A stretch of DNA of 64,000 bases from Actinomadura alba (lineage in GTDB: Bacteria > Actinomycetota > Actinomycetes > Streptosporangiales > Streptosporangiaceae): the NCBI RefSeq assembly GCF_014323705.1, contig NZ_JABVEC010000001.1, positions 434,001-498,000 of the forward strand, in the 5' to 3' direction. Every line of letters starts with the position of its first letter. Position 1 is the first letter of the stretch. Positions 16,488-26,600 of this stretch are shown here, piece after piece. The translations under genes were made by a program, and so were the position numbers. Under the pieces are notes generated by a model that ran no database searches, was not told the origin of the DNA, and saw only the letters and a list, made by a program, of their open reading frames with translations.

Positions 16488-16530
16488 TGACAGCTCAACC
16501 GACTATCAGTCTAAAGTACTAGGTAACTAG
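16488..16530 (+). promoter_or_regulatory. Promoter and palindromic operator of the GntR/ABC operon
   Basis: TTGACA at 16488-16493 is a consensus -35; a -10-like TAAAGT follows after 19 nt. Overlapping it at 16519-16530 is CTAG-GTAA-CTAG, an inverted repeat inside an AT-rich patch that contrasts with the surrounding GC-rich DNA. YtrA-type GntR proteins repress their own operon from such sites. The rest of the gap from 16253 holds only a possible gene remnant on the minus strand. Confidence 0.65.
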
Positions 16531-16546
16531 ATAAATGGAGCCTAGG

Positions 16547-16939
16547 ATGATCGAGTTTCATCTGGACGAGCGGTCCGGCCTCTCGCCGTACCTGCAGATC
16601 GTCCGCCAGGTGCGGCAGGCCCTGCGGCTGGGCCTGCTGCGCGAGGGGGACCGGCTGCCCACGGTCAAGGAGGTCGTGGCGCAGCTGGCGATCAACCCCA
16701 ACACGGTGCTCAAGGCGTATCGGGAGCTGGAGCACGACGGCCTGGTGGCCGCCCGGCCGGGGGTCGGGACGTTCGTCACGGCGACGTTGGTCGACGCCAC
16801 CCTCGCCGCGCACGGGCCGTTGCGCCAGGAGCTGCGGCGCTGGCTTGCCAAGGCCCGCAGGGCCGGTCTCGACGAGGAAAGCATCGAGGCCCTGTTCATG
16901 ACCACCTTTCGGACCACCGCTCAGGAGGAAATAGCATGA
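16547..16939 (+). CDS. GntR family regulator, YtrA subfamily
   Basis: A 130-residue repressor with an N-terminal winged helix (SPYLQIVRQVRQAL, then GDRLPTVKEVVAQLAINPNT and KAYRELEHDGLV) and a short C-terminal helical dimerisation part, the size of the YtrA subfamily, which regulates adjoining ABC transporter genes. ATG 16547 has GGAG 6 nt upstream and is preferred over ATG 16535. Its TGA overlaps the ATG of the ATPase gene, so it is the first gene of a coupled three-gene operon, presumably autoregulated through the palindrome in front of it. Confidence 0.93.
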   Translation: MIEFHLDERSGLSPYLQIVRQVRQALRLGLLREGDRLPTVKEVVAQLAINPNTVLKAYRELEHDGLVAARPGVGTFVTATLVDATLAAHGPLRQELRRWLAKARRAGLDEESIEALFMTTFRTTAQEEIA

Positions 16940-17826
16940 CCGCCGTCTTGCGGGCCGAGGGACTCGGCAAGAGGTACGGGAAGCACTGGGCGTTGACCGA
17001 CTGCACCCTGGACATCCCGACCGGGCATGTGGTGGGACTGGTCGGTCCCAACGGGGCGGGCAAGACCACGCTGCTCAACCTGGCCTGCGGCCAGCTGCCG
17101 CCGACCGCGGGCGGCATCACGGTGCTCGGCGGCCGCCCCGGGGGCAGCCCCGCGCAGCTGGCCAAGGTCGGGTACGTCGCCCAGGACACTCCCACCTACG
17201 CCGGGCTGAGCGTGGCCGAGCATCTGAAGCTGGGCGCCCGGCTCAATCCCGGCTGGGACGACGCGCTGGCGCGGCACCGGATCGAACGGCTCGGTCTCCG
17301 CCCCTCCAGCCGGGCCGGGAAGCTGTCGGGTGGGCAGCGTGCTCAGCTGGCCCTGACGCTGGGGTTGGCCAAGCGGCCCGAGCTGCTGATCCTGGACGAG
17401 CCGGTCGCCGCGCTCGACCCGCTGGCGCGCCGCGAGTTCCTGCAGGGCCTGATGGAGGCCGCCGTCGAGCAGCAGCTCAGCGTAGTGCTGTCCTCCCACC
17501 TGGTCTCCGACCTGGAGCGGGTCTGCGACTACCTGATCGTGCTGGTGGACTCCAAGGTCCAGGTGGCCGGAGAGTTGGAGAAACTGCTGGCCACCCATCA
17601 CCGGCTCACCGGGCCGCGCCGCGACCCCGCCCGGCTGCCGGCCGACCAGCACGTCATCTCCGCCAGCCACACCGACCGGCAGTCCACCCTTCTGGTACGC
17701 ACGCAGGCCCCGATCCACGACCCCGCCTGGACGGTCGGTCAGATCAGCCTTGAAGACCTGGTCCTCGCCTACATGAGCAAGCCCGCCGACACCCACCGCC
17801 GACCCACCCTGGAGGTCCAGCGATGA
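16936..17826 (+). CDS. ABC transporter ATP-binding protein
   Basis: A 296-residue ABC ATPase. Walker A GPNGAGKTT (near residues 37-45), Q-loop VAQDTP, signature LSGGQ, Walker B LLILDEP, D-loop and switch His in SSH are all intact. The C-terminal 80 residues form an extension common in exporters of the YtrB/DrrA type. Start and stop both overlap their neighbours by 4 nt (ATGA), so it is made together with the GntR repressor and the permease. In YtrA-controlled systems the substrate is often a cell-envelope-active compound; here it is unknown. Confidence 0.93.
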   Translation: MTAVLRAEGLGKRYGKHWALTDCTLDIPTGHVVGLVGPNGAGKTTLLNLACGQLPPTAGGITVLGGRPGGSPAQLAKVGYVAQDTPTYAGLSVAEHLKLGARLNPGWDDALARHRIERLGLRPSSRAGKLSGGQRAQLALTLGLAKRPELLILDEPVAALDPLARREFLQGLMEAAVEQQLSVVLSSHLVSDLERVCDYLIVLVDSKVQVAGELEKLLATHHRLTGPRRDPARLPADQHVISASHTDRQSTLLVRTQAPIHDPAWTVGQISLEDLVLAYMSKPADTHRRPTLEVQR

Positions 17827-18860
17827 TCTGGCTGACCTGGCGCCAGTTCCGCGCCGCGGCCGCGGCCACGGCCGCCGCGCTCGCCGCGCTCGCCGCCGTC
17901 CTGGCCATCACCGGCCCGGGCCTGGCCGACGACTACGCCACCGGGCTCACCGGCTGCACCACGCAGAGCGACGGCTGCTCGCGGTTCCTCCAGAACTTCT
18001 TCCATGACAACCAGGCGGCCTTCCTCGGCCTCACCGCCGTCATGCTGGCCCTGCCGGCACTTACCGGGCTCTTCTGGGGAGCACCGATGATCACGCGTGA
18101 GCTCGAGGCCGGCACGCACCGGCTGGTGTGGAACCAGAGCATCACCCGCACCCGCTGGCTGGCGATCAAACTCGGGCTCACCGGCCTGGCCGCCATGGCC
18201 GCCGCGGGGCTGGCCAGCCTCGCGGTGAGCTGGTGGTCCGGCCCTATCGACAAGGCCGCCGCCGCGAACGAGCCCGGCTTCCCAAGGATGGGGACACTGC
18301 TGTTCGACGTACGCGGCATCGTCCCCATCGGCTACGCGGCCTTCGCCTTCGTCCTCGGCGTGACCGTCGGGATGCTGGTGCGCCGCACCCTGCCCGCCAT
18401 GGCCATCACCCTGGCCGTCTTCGCCGCCGTACAGGTCGCCATGCCGCTGCTGGTCCGCCCGTACCTGCGCCCACCCGTCCATGCGACCGTCGAGATCAGC
18501 ATGTCGAACCTGGAGGGACTCGGATTCGAGCGCGGCGGAGGTCCTCTGCGCCTTCAGTTGCGGACACTGGCCCCCGACAAGAACGGCTGGGCCTTGTCCA
18601 GCCGGCTCGTCGACACGTCCGGAAACACGGTCAGCAGCACCGTCCCTGTGTCCACGACGTCAGGACCCTGCGCACCAGACCCAGCGCGGGGGCCCTCGGC
18701 GTGCTTTGCCGAGCTCAAGCGGCTGGGCTACCGGCAAGAAGTGTCGTATCACCCCTCCAGCCGCTTCTGGGCCTTCCAGCGGACCGAGACCGGGATCTAC
18801 ACCATCCTCGCCCTAGGCCTGGCGGGCTTCTGCTTCCGGCGGCTCCGCCGCGTGTCCTGA
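17823..18860 (+). CDS. ABC-2 type transporter permease
   Basis: A 345-residue membrane protein with about six helices: one at residues 10-33, others near 65-85, 110-137, 165-188 and 195-215, and one near the C-terminus (TILALGLAGFCFRRL). A large external loop of roughly 100 residues precedes the last helix and holds two cysteines. The element APMITRELEAGTHRLVWNQS is typical of streptomycete transporter permeases of this group. It pairs with the upstream ATPase through an ATGA overlap. Substrate unknown. It is convergent with the LacI gene, with 118 nt between. Confidence 0.85.
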   Translation: MIWLTWRQFRAAAAATAAALAALAAVLAITGPGLADDYATGLTGCTTQSDGCSRFLQNFFHDNQAAFLGLTAVMLALPALTGLFWGAPMITRELEAGTHRLVWNQSITRTRWLAIKLGLTGLAAMAAAGLASLAVSWWSGPIDKAAAANEPGFPRMGTLLFDVRGIVPIGYAAFAFVLGVTVGMLVRRTLPAMAITLAVFAAVQVAMPLLVRPYLRPPVHATVEISMSNLEGLGFERGGGPLRLQLRTLAPDKNGWALSSRLVDTSGNTVSSTVPVSTTSGPCAPDPARGPSACFAELKRLGYRQEVSYHPSSRFWAFQRTETGIYTILALGLAGFCFRRLRRVS

Positions 18861-18978
18861 CCGAACCTCACCGGAGCGCGGCAGGCCGGTCGACGATCCC
18901 GCCGCGCAAAGGCGTCGCCGGCTCTCGGTCGAGTCGATCATCTCGGCCGAGACCGCGGCGCTACATGCCACTGGAGTG

Positions 18979-19974
18979 CTAAGCCGACTCGCGGACCACC
19001 AGCTCGTTGGGCATGATCACCGAGTCGGCGGGCTCGCCCTCGAGCAGGCAGAGCAGCAGCCGCGCGGTCGCCCTCGCCTGGTCGCTCATCGGGCTGTGCA
19101 CGGTGGTGAGCGGCGGCGCGGTGTAGGAGGCGGCCTCGATGTCGTCGAACCCCACGACCGCCACGTCGTCCGGCACCCGCCGGCCCGCCTCGCGCAGTGC
19201 CCGCAGCGCGCCGATGGCCATCAGGTCGTTGGCGGCGAACACCGCGTCGAGCGCCGGGTCGTCGTCGAGCAGCTGGCGCATGCACACGGCTCCGGAGAGC
19301 CGGTTGAACTCCCCGACGGCCGCGATCGACCGGCGTCCGGTGTCACGGAGGGTCTCGCGATAGCCCGCGAGCCGGTCCTGCGCGGCGATCATGTCGAGCG
19401 GCCCGGTGATCGTGGCGATCCGCCGTCGTCCCTGATCGAGCAGATACCGTACGGCCAGCGTCGCACCGCCCACGTTGTCGTTGTCGACGTACGGCAGGTC
19501 CACGGACATGGTCGGCCGGCCGTGGGTGACGACCGGCACGCCCATCCGCTCCACCGCGGCCGGCAGCGGATCGGCGCCGTGCATCGACATGAGCATCGCG
19601 CCGTCCACGTGCCCGGCCGCGAGCTGCTCCTCGACGCGCAGATGGCTGCCGGGCGACCCCGTGAGGATGAGCGTCACCCGCTTGCCGGCCGCCTCGAGCT
19701 CGCGGCTCACCGTGCGGACCACCGCGGAGAACATCGGGTCGTCGGCGACCACCCCGCCGGGAGGGTCGGAGACGATCACGGCGATCGCGTTGGTGCGCCG
19801 GGTCGCCAGGCTGCGGGCGGCGCCGTTCGGGACATAGCCCAGCTCCGTGACGGCCCGCATCACCACGTCGCGGATCTCGGGGGCGACCGTGGCCTGACCG
19901 TTCACCACCCGCGAGACGCTCGACCTGGATACTCCTGCCCTGGCGGCCACGGCCTCCAAGGTGGGTCGTTTCAT
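18979..19974 (-). CDS. LacI family transcriptional regulator (CebR-like)
   Basis: A 331-residue regulator: N-terminal LacI helix-turn-helix TLEAVAARAGVSRSSVSRVV (residues about 4-23), hinge, and a periplasmic-binding-protein-type effector domain (AVIVSDPPGG, YVDNDNVGGATLAVRYLLDQ, VFAANDLMAIGALRALREAG, VGFDDIEAASYTAPPLTTV). ATG 19974 gives the standard LacI start. It is divergent from the secreted glucan-degradation genes, and three palindromes with a central AGCGCT, like the streptomycete CebR operator TGGGAGCGCTCCCA, lie in the gap. It is therefore probably the repressor of that cluster, with a beta-glucan oligosaccharide as inducer; this is inference from layout and operator form. Confidence 0.92.
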   Translation of the reverse strand: MKRPTLEAVAARAGVSRSSVSRVVNGQATVAPEIRDVVMRAVTELGYVPNGAARSLATRRTNAIAVIVSDPPGGVVADDPMFSAVVRTVSRELEAAGKRVTLILTGSPGSHLRVEEQLAAGHVDGAMLMSMHGADPLPAAVERMGVPVVTHGRPTMSVDLPYVDNDNVGGATLAVRYLLDQGRRRIATITGPLDMIAAQDRLAGYRETLRDTGRRSIAAVGEFNRLSGAVCMRQLLDDDPALDAVFAANDLMAIGALRALREAGRRVPDDVAVVGFDDIEAASYTAPPLTTVHSPMSDQARATARLLLCLLEGEPADSVIMPNELVVRESA

Positions 19975-20043
19975 ACGAGTCCGTTCTGCCTCGCGACTGC
20001 GCCGGGCGACGAAGGTGCCGTCGCCGAGCGCCACCTTGGTCGT

Positions 20044-20057
20044 GGAGAGCGCTCCCT
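20044..20057. promoter_or_regulatory. LacI/CebR-like operator 1
   Basis: GGAGAGCGCTCCCT, centred on AGCGCT, matches 11 of 14 positions of the CebR box TGGGAGCGCTCCCA. It lies 70 nt upstream of the LacI start codon, a position suited to autoregulation. Confidence 0.6.
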
Positions 20058-20142
20058 GCGAGGGTCGTCCCTTTGCCGCCGGGTGTCAACGGTCACCCAA
20101 TTGAACGATCTTTATTGTCCCGGCGATTTGCAACGGTCCATC

Positions 20143-20158
20143 GAGAGAGCGCTCTCTC
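20143..20158. promoter_or_regulatory. LacI/CebR-like operator 2, perfect 16-bp palindrome
   Basis: GAGAGAGCGCTCTCTC is perfectly symmetric about AGCGCT, in the middle of the 393-nt gap between the LacI gene and the GH16 gene. A TTGACA element follows within about 10 nt (20165-20170), so repressor binding would overlap a possible promoter. Confidence 0.65.
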
Positions 20159-20326
20159 ACTCGTCTTGACATCCGTGCAGTTCACGCCGAGCAATGGCGG
20201 ACCGGAAGATCATTCAGATGGGCTTTCCCCGTCCTGTACTCGGCGTTGCGGGCACACCCGATCACCCTTTCCACAGAATTGATAAGGGTCTTGACAGATC
20301 TTTCGGACAAGCGCACTCTCAGCTTC

Positions 20327-20340
20327 CGGGAGCGCTCTCC
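20327..20340. promoter_or_regulatory. LacI/CebR-like operator 3, before the GH16 gene
   Basis: CGGGAGCGCTCTCC is a near match to the CebR box, 27 nt before the GH16 start codon. A TTGACA at 20291-20296 lies upstream of it, so the box falls near the expected transcription start and could block initiation. Confidence 0.6.
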
Positions 20341-20367
20341 GACCCCCCGCCCCGTTGAGGAGACGCC

Positions 20368-22131
<1,764 letters not shown>

Positions 22132-22136
22132 TCCCA

Positions 22137-22176
22137 CCGGTTCCGGTACGGCGTGCGCGCGCCGTACCGGAACCGG
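22137..22176 (+). terminator. 17-bp hairpin between GH16 and sugar dehydrogenase genes
   Basis: Perfect 17-nt arms (22137-22153 and 22160-22176, beginning CCGGTTCCGGTACGG) with a 6-nt loop, 5 nt after the GH16 stop codon. No T-run follows. It may terminate part of the transcripts or protect the GH16 mRNA 3' end. Confidence 0.7.
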
Positions 22177-22210
22177 GCCACCCCGCCCCGCCCCGGTCAG
22201 GAACCCCGCC

Positions 22211-25048
22211 ATGCCTTTGATCAACCGATGGCCGAAGGCCGCCCTCCTCACGACCCTGCTCCTCGTCCTCTCGCTGGTCGCCGGCCCGGCGCCGGCGTCG
22301 GCCGACCCGGTGAATCCCGCGCACTTCCAGCAGGTCACGCTGGCCAAGGGCGTCCCGGAGGTCGGCGAGCCGATGTCGATGGCGGTGCTGCCCGACCGCT
22401 CAGTCGTGCACACCGCGCGCGACGGCACGATCCGTGTCACCGACGCAGCCGGCACCACCAGGGTGGCGGGCAGGGTCCCCGTCTACTTCAACGACGAGGA
22501 GGGCATGCAGGGCATCGGGATCGACCCGGGGTTCGCCACGAACAGGTTCATCTACCTCTTCTACGCGCCGCCGCTGTCGACCCCGCCCGGCGGCGCTCCG
22601 CTGGACGGAACAGCGGCCGACTTCGCCCGGTTCGACGGCGTCAACCGGCTGTCCCGGTTCCGGCTGAACACCGACGGCACCCTCGACACCGCCGGCGAAC
22701 GCACCGTGCTCGAGGTCAAGACCAGCCGGGGATCGTGCTGCCACGTCGGCGGTGACATCGACTTCGACGCCGCCGGGAACCTCTACCTGACCACGGGCGA
22801 TGACACCGAGCCCGGCTTCAACGACGGGTACGCCCCGCTCGACGACCGGGCCACCCGCAACCCGGTGCTCGACGCGCAGCGCGGCGCCGCCAACACCAAC
22901 GACCTGCGCGGCAAGCTGCTCCGGATCAAGGTGAACGCCGACGGCTCGTACTCGATCCCGGCCGGGAACATGTTCCCGCCGGGCACGCCGAACACCCGGC
23001 CGGAGATCTACGCGATGGGTTTCCGCAACCCGTTCCGGATGAGCGTCGACAAGGCCACCGGTGCTGTGTACCTCGGCGACTACGGCCCTGACGCGGGCGC
23101 CGCCGGGGCGCGCGGCCCGGGCGGGCAGGTCGAGTTCGACCGGATCACCGGGCCCGGCTTCTACGGCTGGCCGTACTGCACCGGGAACAACACCCCGGCC
23201 GAGACGTACGCGCACTACAACTACGCGACGGGCGCGGTGGGCGCGAAGTACGACTGCGCGGGCGGGCCGGTCAACGACTCGCGCAACAACACGGGGCAGT
23301 CGAAACTGCCGCCGGCCAAGCCCGCGTGGATCGCCTACGACGGCTGCTCACTGCCGGCGTTCGGCTGCGGGGCCGAGTCGCCGATGGGCGGCGTCGTCTA
23401 CCGGTACAACACCGATGTCAGCTCCCCGGTGAAGTTCCCGCAGTCGCTCGACGGGCACTTCTTCGCCGGTGAGCTCCAGCGGGCCTGGATCAAGGACATC
23501 ACGGTCAACGCCGATGGGAGCCGTGGCGCGATCGAGCCGTTCCCGTGGTCGGGGACGCTGGTGATGGACATGGCGTTCGGCCCCGACGGCGCCCTCTACG
23601 TTCTCGACTACGGCACCGGCTGGTTCAACGGCAACGAGAACTCCGCGCTCTACCGGATCGAGTACATCGGCAGCGGCGGCTCGGGCCGGGTACCGGTGGC
23701 GAACGCCACGGCCACGCCCACGTCCGGACGGGCCCCGCTGACCGTGGCGTTCTCCTCGGCCGGCTCGTCCGACCCGGACGGCGACGCGATCACCTTCTCC
23801 TGGGCGTTCGGCGACGGCGGCACGTCGACGGCGGCGAACCCGAGTCATACCTTCACCGCCAACGGCACCTACAACGCGACGCTGACCGTCAGGGACAGCA
23901 CCGGCAAGACCGCCACGTCGACCGTCCCGATCTCCGTGGGCAACACCGCCCCGACGGTGAGCCTCCAGCTCCCGGCGCACGGCCAGGTATTCGGCTTCGG
24001 CGACGCCGTCCCCTACCGGGTCACCGTCACCGATCCCGAGGACGCCTCGATCGACTGTTCGCGGGTGAAGGTCACGTACATCCTCGGGCACGACGAGCAC
24101 GGCCACCCGCTCGCCACCGGCACCGGCTGCTCGGGCACCATCCAGACGCCGGGCAACGGCGAGCACGACGGCGCGGCGAACCTGTTCGGCGTCTGGGACG
24201 CCGAGTACACCGACGGCGGCGGGCTCGTCACCCACGACCAGCACGTCACCCAGCCTCGGACCAAGCAGGCCGAGCACCACACCGCCGCCCAGGGCATCGC
24301 GCTGTTCGACAAGGCCGCCGCGCACGGCGGCAAGACCGTCGGCAACATCGAGAGCGGCGACTGGATCGCCTTCCAGCCGTACGTCCTCCAGGGGCTCTCG
24401 TCGTTCTCGGCCCGCGTCTCCTCCGGCGGGGCCGGCGGGGCGGTCCAGGTCCGCGCCGGATCACCGACGGGCCCGCTGCTCGGCACGGCCACGGTGTCGC
24501 CCACCGGCGGCTGGGAGACCTTCACCGACGTCTCCGCGCCGCTGTCGGGGGCTCCGGCCGGCACCACGACGCTCTATCTCGTCTTCACCGGCGGCGCGGG
24601 CGCGCTGTTCGACGTCGACGACTTCACCCTGAGCGGCGGATCCACGCCGCCTCCCACGTCGGGCCTGCTGTCGGCGAACCGCCCGGTCACGGCCTCCTCG
24701 ACGGAGGGCGCAGGCTTCCCCGCGAGCGCCGTCGTGGACGGCAACGCCGGGACGCGGTGGTCGTCGGCGTTCTCCGACCCGCAGTGGATCTCGATCGACC
24801 TCGGCTCCACCCGCTCGGTCAACCGCGTGGTGCTGCAATGGGAGGCCGCGTACGGCAGGGCCTACCGCATCGAGACGTCCACCAACGGCACCACCTGGAC
24901 GAGCGCCCACAGCACCACCACCGGTGACGGCGCCACCGACGACATCACCCTCGCGCCGGTGTCCGCCCGCTACGTGCGCATGTACGGCACCCAGCGCGCC
25001 ACCCCGTACGGCTACTCCCTCTGGGAAATGGAGGTCTACGGTGCGTAA
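22211..25048 (+). CDS. Secreted PQQ-type sugar dehydrogenase with PKD, CBM6 and F5/8C domains
   Basis: A 945-residue exported protein: signal peptide (1-31), glucose/sorbosone dehydrogenase beta-propeller (about 40-490; EGMQGIGIDPGF, GGDIDFDAAGNLYLTTGDD, LRGKLLRIKVN, GFRNPFRMSVD, GPGFYGWPYC), PKD domain (about 493-578), a further beta domain, CBM6-like domain (about 686-810) and a C-terminal discoidin domain (about 817-945). Such propellers use PQQ to oxidise sugars; no cytochrome domain is attached. ATG 22211 opens the signal peptide, with AGGA upstream. Its stop overlaps the start of the ThuA gene by 8 nt. The discoidin domain is almost identical in DNA to that of the ThuA protein. The electron acceptor and substrate are unknown. 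Confidence 0.88.
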   Translation: MPLINRWPKAALLTTLLLVLSLVAGPAPASADPVNPAHFQQVTLAKGVPEVGEPMSMAVLPDRSVVHTARDGTIRVTDAAGTTRVAGRVPVYFNDEEGMQGIGIDPGFATNRFIYLFYAPPLSTPPGGAPLDGTAADFARFDGVNRLSRFRLNTDGTLDTAGERTVLEVKTSRGSCCHVGGDIDFDAAGNLYLTTGDDTEPGFNDGYAPLDDRATRNPVLDAQRGAANTNDLRGKLLRIKVNADGSYSIPAGNMFPPGTPNTRPEIYAMGFRNPFRMSVDKATGAVYLGDYGPDAGAAGARGPGGQVEFDRITGPGFYGWPYCTGNNTPAETYAHYNYATGAVGAKYDCAGGPVNDSRNNTGQSKLPPAKPAWIAYDGCSLPAFGCGAESPMGGVVYRYNTDVSSPVKFPQSLDGHFFAGELQRAWIKDITVNADGSRGAIEPFPWSGTLVMDMAFGPDGALYVLDYGTGWFNGNENSALYRIEYIGSGGSGRVPVANATATPTSGRAPLTVAFSSAGSSDPDGDAITFSWAFGDGGTSTAANPSHTFTANGTYNATLTVRDSTGKTATSTVPISVGNTAPTVSLQLPAHGQVFGFGDAVPYRVTVTDPEDASIDCSRVKVTYILGHDEHGHPLATGTGCSGTIQTPGNGEHDGAANLFGVWDAEYTDGGGLVTHDQHVTQPRTKQAEHHTAAQGIALFDKAAAHGGKTVGNIESGDWIAFQPYVLQGLSSFSARVSSGGAGGAVQVRAGSPTGPLLGTATVSPTGGWETFTDVSAPLSGAPAGTTTLYLVFTGGAGALFDVDDFTLSGGSTPPPTSGLLSANRPVTASSTEGAGFPASAVVDGNAGTRWSSAFSDPQWISIDLGSTRSVNRVVLQWEAAYGRAYRIETSTNGTTWTSAHSTTTGDGATDDITLAPVSARYVRMYGTQRATPYGYSLWEMEVYGA
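24658..25035 (+). repeat. Direct repeat copy A (discoidin domain of sugar dehydrogenase)
   Basis: This 378-nt stretch coding for the C-terminal discoidin domain recurs at 26210-26587 with the same length and, by eye, 8 differences (about 98 percent identity), including synonymous positions. Such identity within one operon implies recent duplication or gene conversion. Confidence 0.9.
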
Positions 25049-26600
25049 ACGCATCCTCGTCCTGGTGATCGGCCTGCTGGCCGCGCTCACGGTCGCAGTT
25101 CCGGGCGTGAACGCCGCCGACGCCCCGTTCCGGATCCTGGTCTTCTCCAAGACCGCCGGTTTCCGGCACGACGCGATCCCCGCGGGAATCACCGCGTTGC
25201 GCGAGCTCGGAGCGGCGAACGACTTCACCGTCGACGCCACCGAGGACGCCGGCGCCTTCACCACCGCCAACCTGTCGGGCTACCAGGCGATCGTCTTCCT
25301 GCTGACGACCGGCGACGTGCTCAACGCCGCCCAGCAGACCGCGTTCGAGTCCTACATCACCGCGGGCGGCGGGTACGCGGGCGTCCACGCCGCCGCCGAC
25401 ACGGAGTACGACTGGCCCTTCTACGGCGGGCTCGTCGGCGCCTACTTCGCCTCCCACCCGGCCATTCAGCAGGCCACCATCCGCGTGGAGGACAGGGCGC
25501 ACCCCTCGACGGCGCATCTGCCGGCCGCTTGGCAGCGCACCGACGAGCTGTACAACTACCGCACCAACCCGCGCGGCACCGTGCACGTGCTGGCCACGCT
25601 GGACGAGTCGACCTACACCGGCGGGTCGATGGGCGGCGATCACCCGATCGCCTGGTGCCAGGCCTACCGCGGCGGCCGGTCGTGGTACACCGGCCTCGGG
25701 CACACGATCGAGTCGTACTCCGAGCCGGCCTTCCGCGCACACCTGCTCGGCGGTGTCCGGTACGCGGCGGGCGCGGTGGCCGCCGACTGCTCGGCCCCGC
25801 CGCCCCCGTCGTCGCCGACGGTGGAGGCCGAGGGCTTCTCGGCCCAGTCGGGGACGCAGATCGTCACCAAGGCCTCCGCGCACGGCGGCCGGGCGGTCGG
25901 CTACATCGACAACGGCGACTGGCTCGGCTTCGCGCCGGTCGAGTCGGCCCAGGCCAGGGGTTTCACCGCCCGGGTCGCCTCGGCGGGCGCCGGCGGCACG
26001 ATCCAGGTACGGGCGGGTTCACCGACCGGCGCGTTGCTGGGCTCGGCACAGGTGCCGGTGACCGGCGGCTGGGAGACCTGGCAGAACGTGTCCACGACCC
26101 TCACGGGGACGGGGAGCGGTCCGCTGCACCTGGTGTTCACCGGTGGCGCGGGGTCGCTGTTCGACCTCGACGACTTCACCGTGACCCGGGACTCAACCCC
26201 GCCGCCCGCGTCGGGCCTGCTGTCGGCGAACCGTCCTGTGACAGCCTCCTCGACGGAGGACGCCGGCTTCCCCGCGAGCGCCGTCGTGGACGGCAACGCC
26301 GGGACGCGGTGGTCGTCGGCGTTCTCCGACCCGCAGTGGATCTCGATCGACCTCGGCTCCACCCGCTCGGTCAACCGCGTGGTGCTGCAATGGGAGGCCG
26401 CGTACGGCAGGGCCTACCGCATCGAGACCTCGACCAACGGCACCACCTGGACGAGCGCCCACAGCACCACCACCGGTGACGGCGCCACCGACGACATCAC
26501 CCTCGCGCCGGTGTCCGCCCGCTACGTGCGCATGTACGGCACCCAGCGCGCCACCCCGTACGGCTACTCCCTCTGGGAAATGGAGGTGCACGGAACATGA
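25041..26600 (+). CDS. Secreted ThuA-domain protein with CBM6 and F5/8C domains
   Basis: A 519-residue exported protein: signal peptide (1-25), ThuA domain (about 28-255; RILVFSKTAGFRHDAI, GGGYAGVHAAADTEYDWPFY, GGDHPIAWCQAYRGGRSWYT, GHTIESYSEPAFRAHLLGG), CBM6-like domain (about 262-385) and C-terminal discoidin domain (about 392-519). ThuA has a class I amidotransferase-like fold and was named from trehalose utilisation; its chemistry is unclear. GTG 25041 has GGAGG 6 nt upstream and overlaps the stop of the dehydrogenase gene; its own stop overlaps the GH64 start as ATGA. ThuA and this dehydrogenase type occur fused in other actinomycetes, from memory, so here they are a split pair. Confidence 0.88.
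   Translation: MRKRILVLVIGLLAALTVAVPGVNAADAPFRILVFSKTAGFRHDAIPAGITALRELGAANDFTVDATEDAGAFTTANLSGYQAIVFLLTTGDVLNAAQQTAFESYITAGGGYAGVHAAADTEYDWPFYGGLVGAYFASHPAIQQATIRVEDRAHPSTAHLPAAWQRTDELYNYRTNPRGTVHVLATLDESTYTGGSMGGDHPIAWCQAYRGGRSWYTGLGHTIESYSEPAFRAHLLGGVRYAAGAVAADCSAPPPPSSPTVEAEGFSAQSGTQIVTKASAHGGRAVGYIDNGDWLGFAPVESAQARGFTARVASAGAGGTIQVRAGSPTGALLGSAQVPVTGGWETWQNVSTTLTGTGSGPLHLVFTGGAGSLFDLDDFTVTRDSTPPPASGLLSANRPVTASSTEDAGFPASAVVDGNAGTRWSSAFSDPQWISIDLGSTRSVNRVVLQWEAAYGRAYRIETSTNGTTWTSAHSTTTGDGATDDITLAPVSARYVRMYGTQRATPYGYSLWEMEVHGT
26210..26587 (+). repeat. Direct repeat copy B (discoidin domain of ThuA protein)
   Basis: Partner of the 378-nt repeat at 24658-25035. A third, clearly diverged relative codes for the end of the GH64 protein (about 27760-28138) and two further relatives lie in the GH16 gene. 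Confidence 0.9.
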
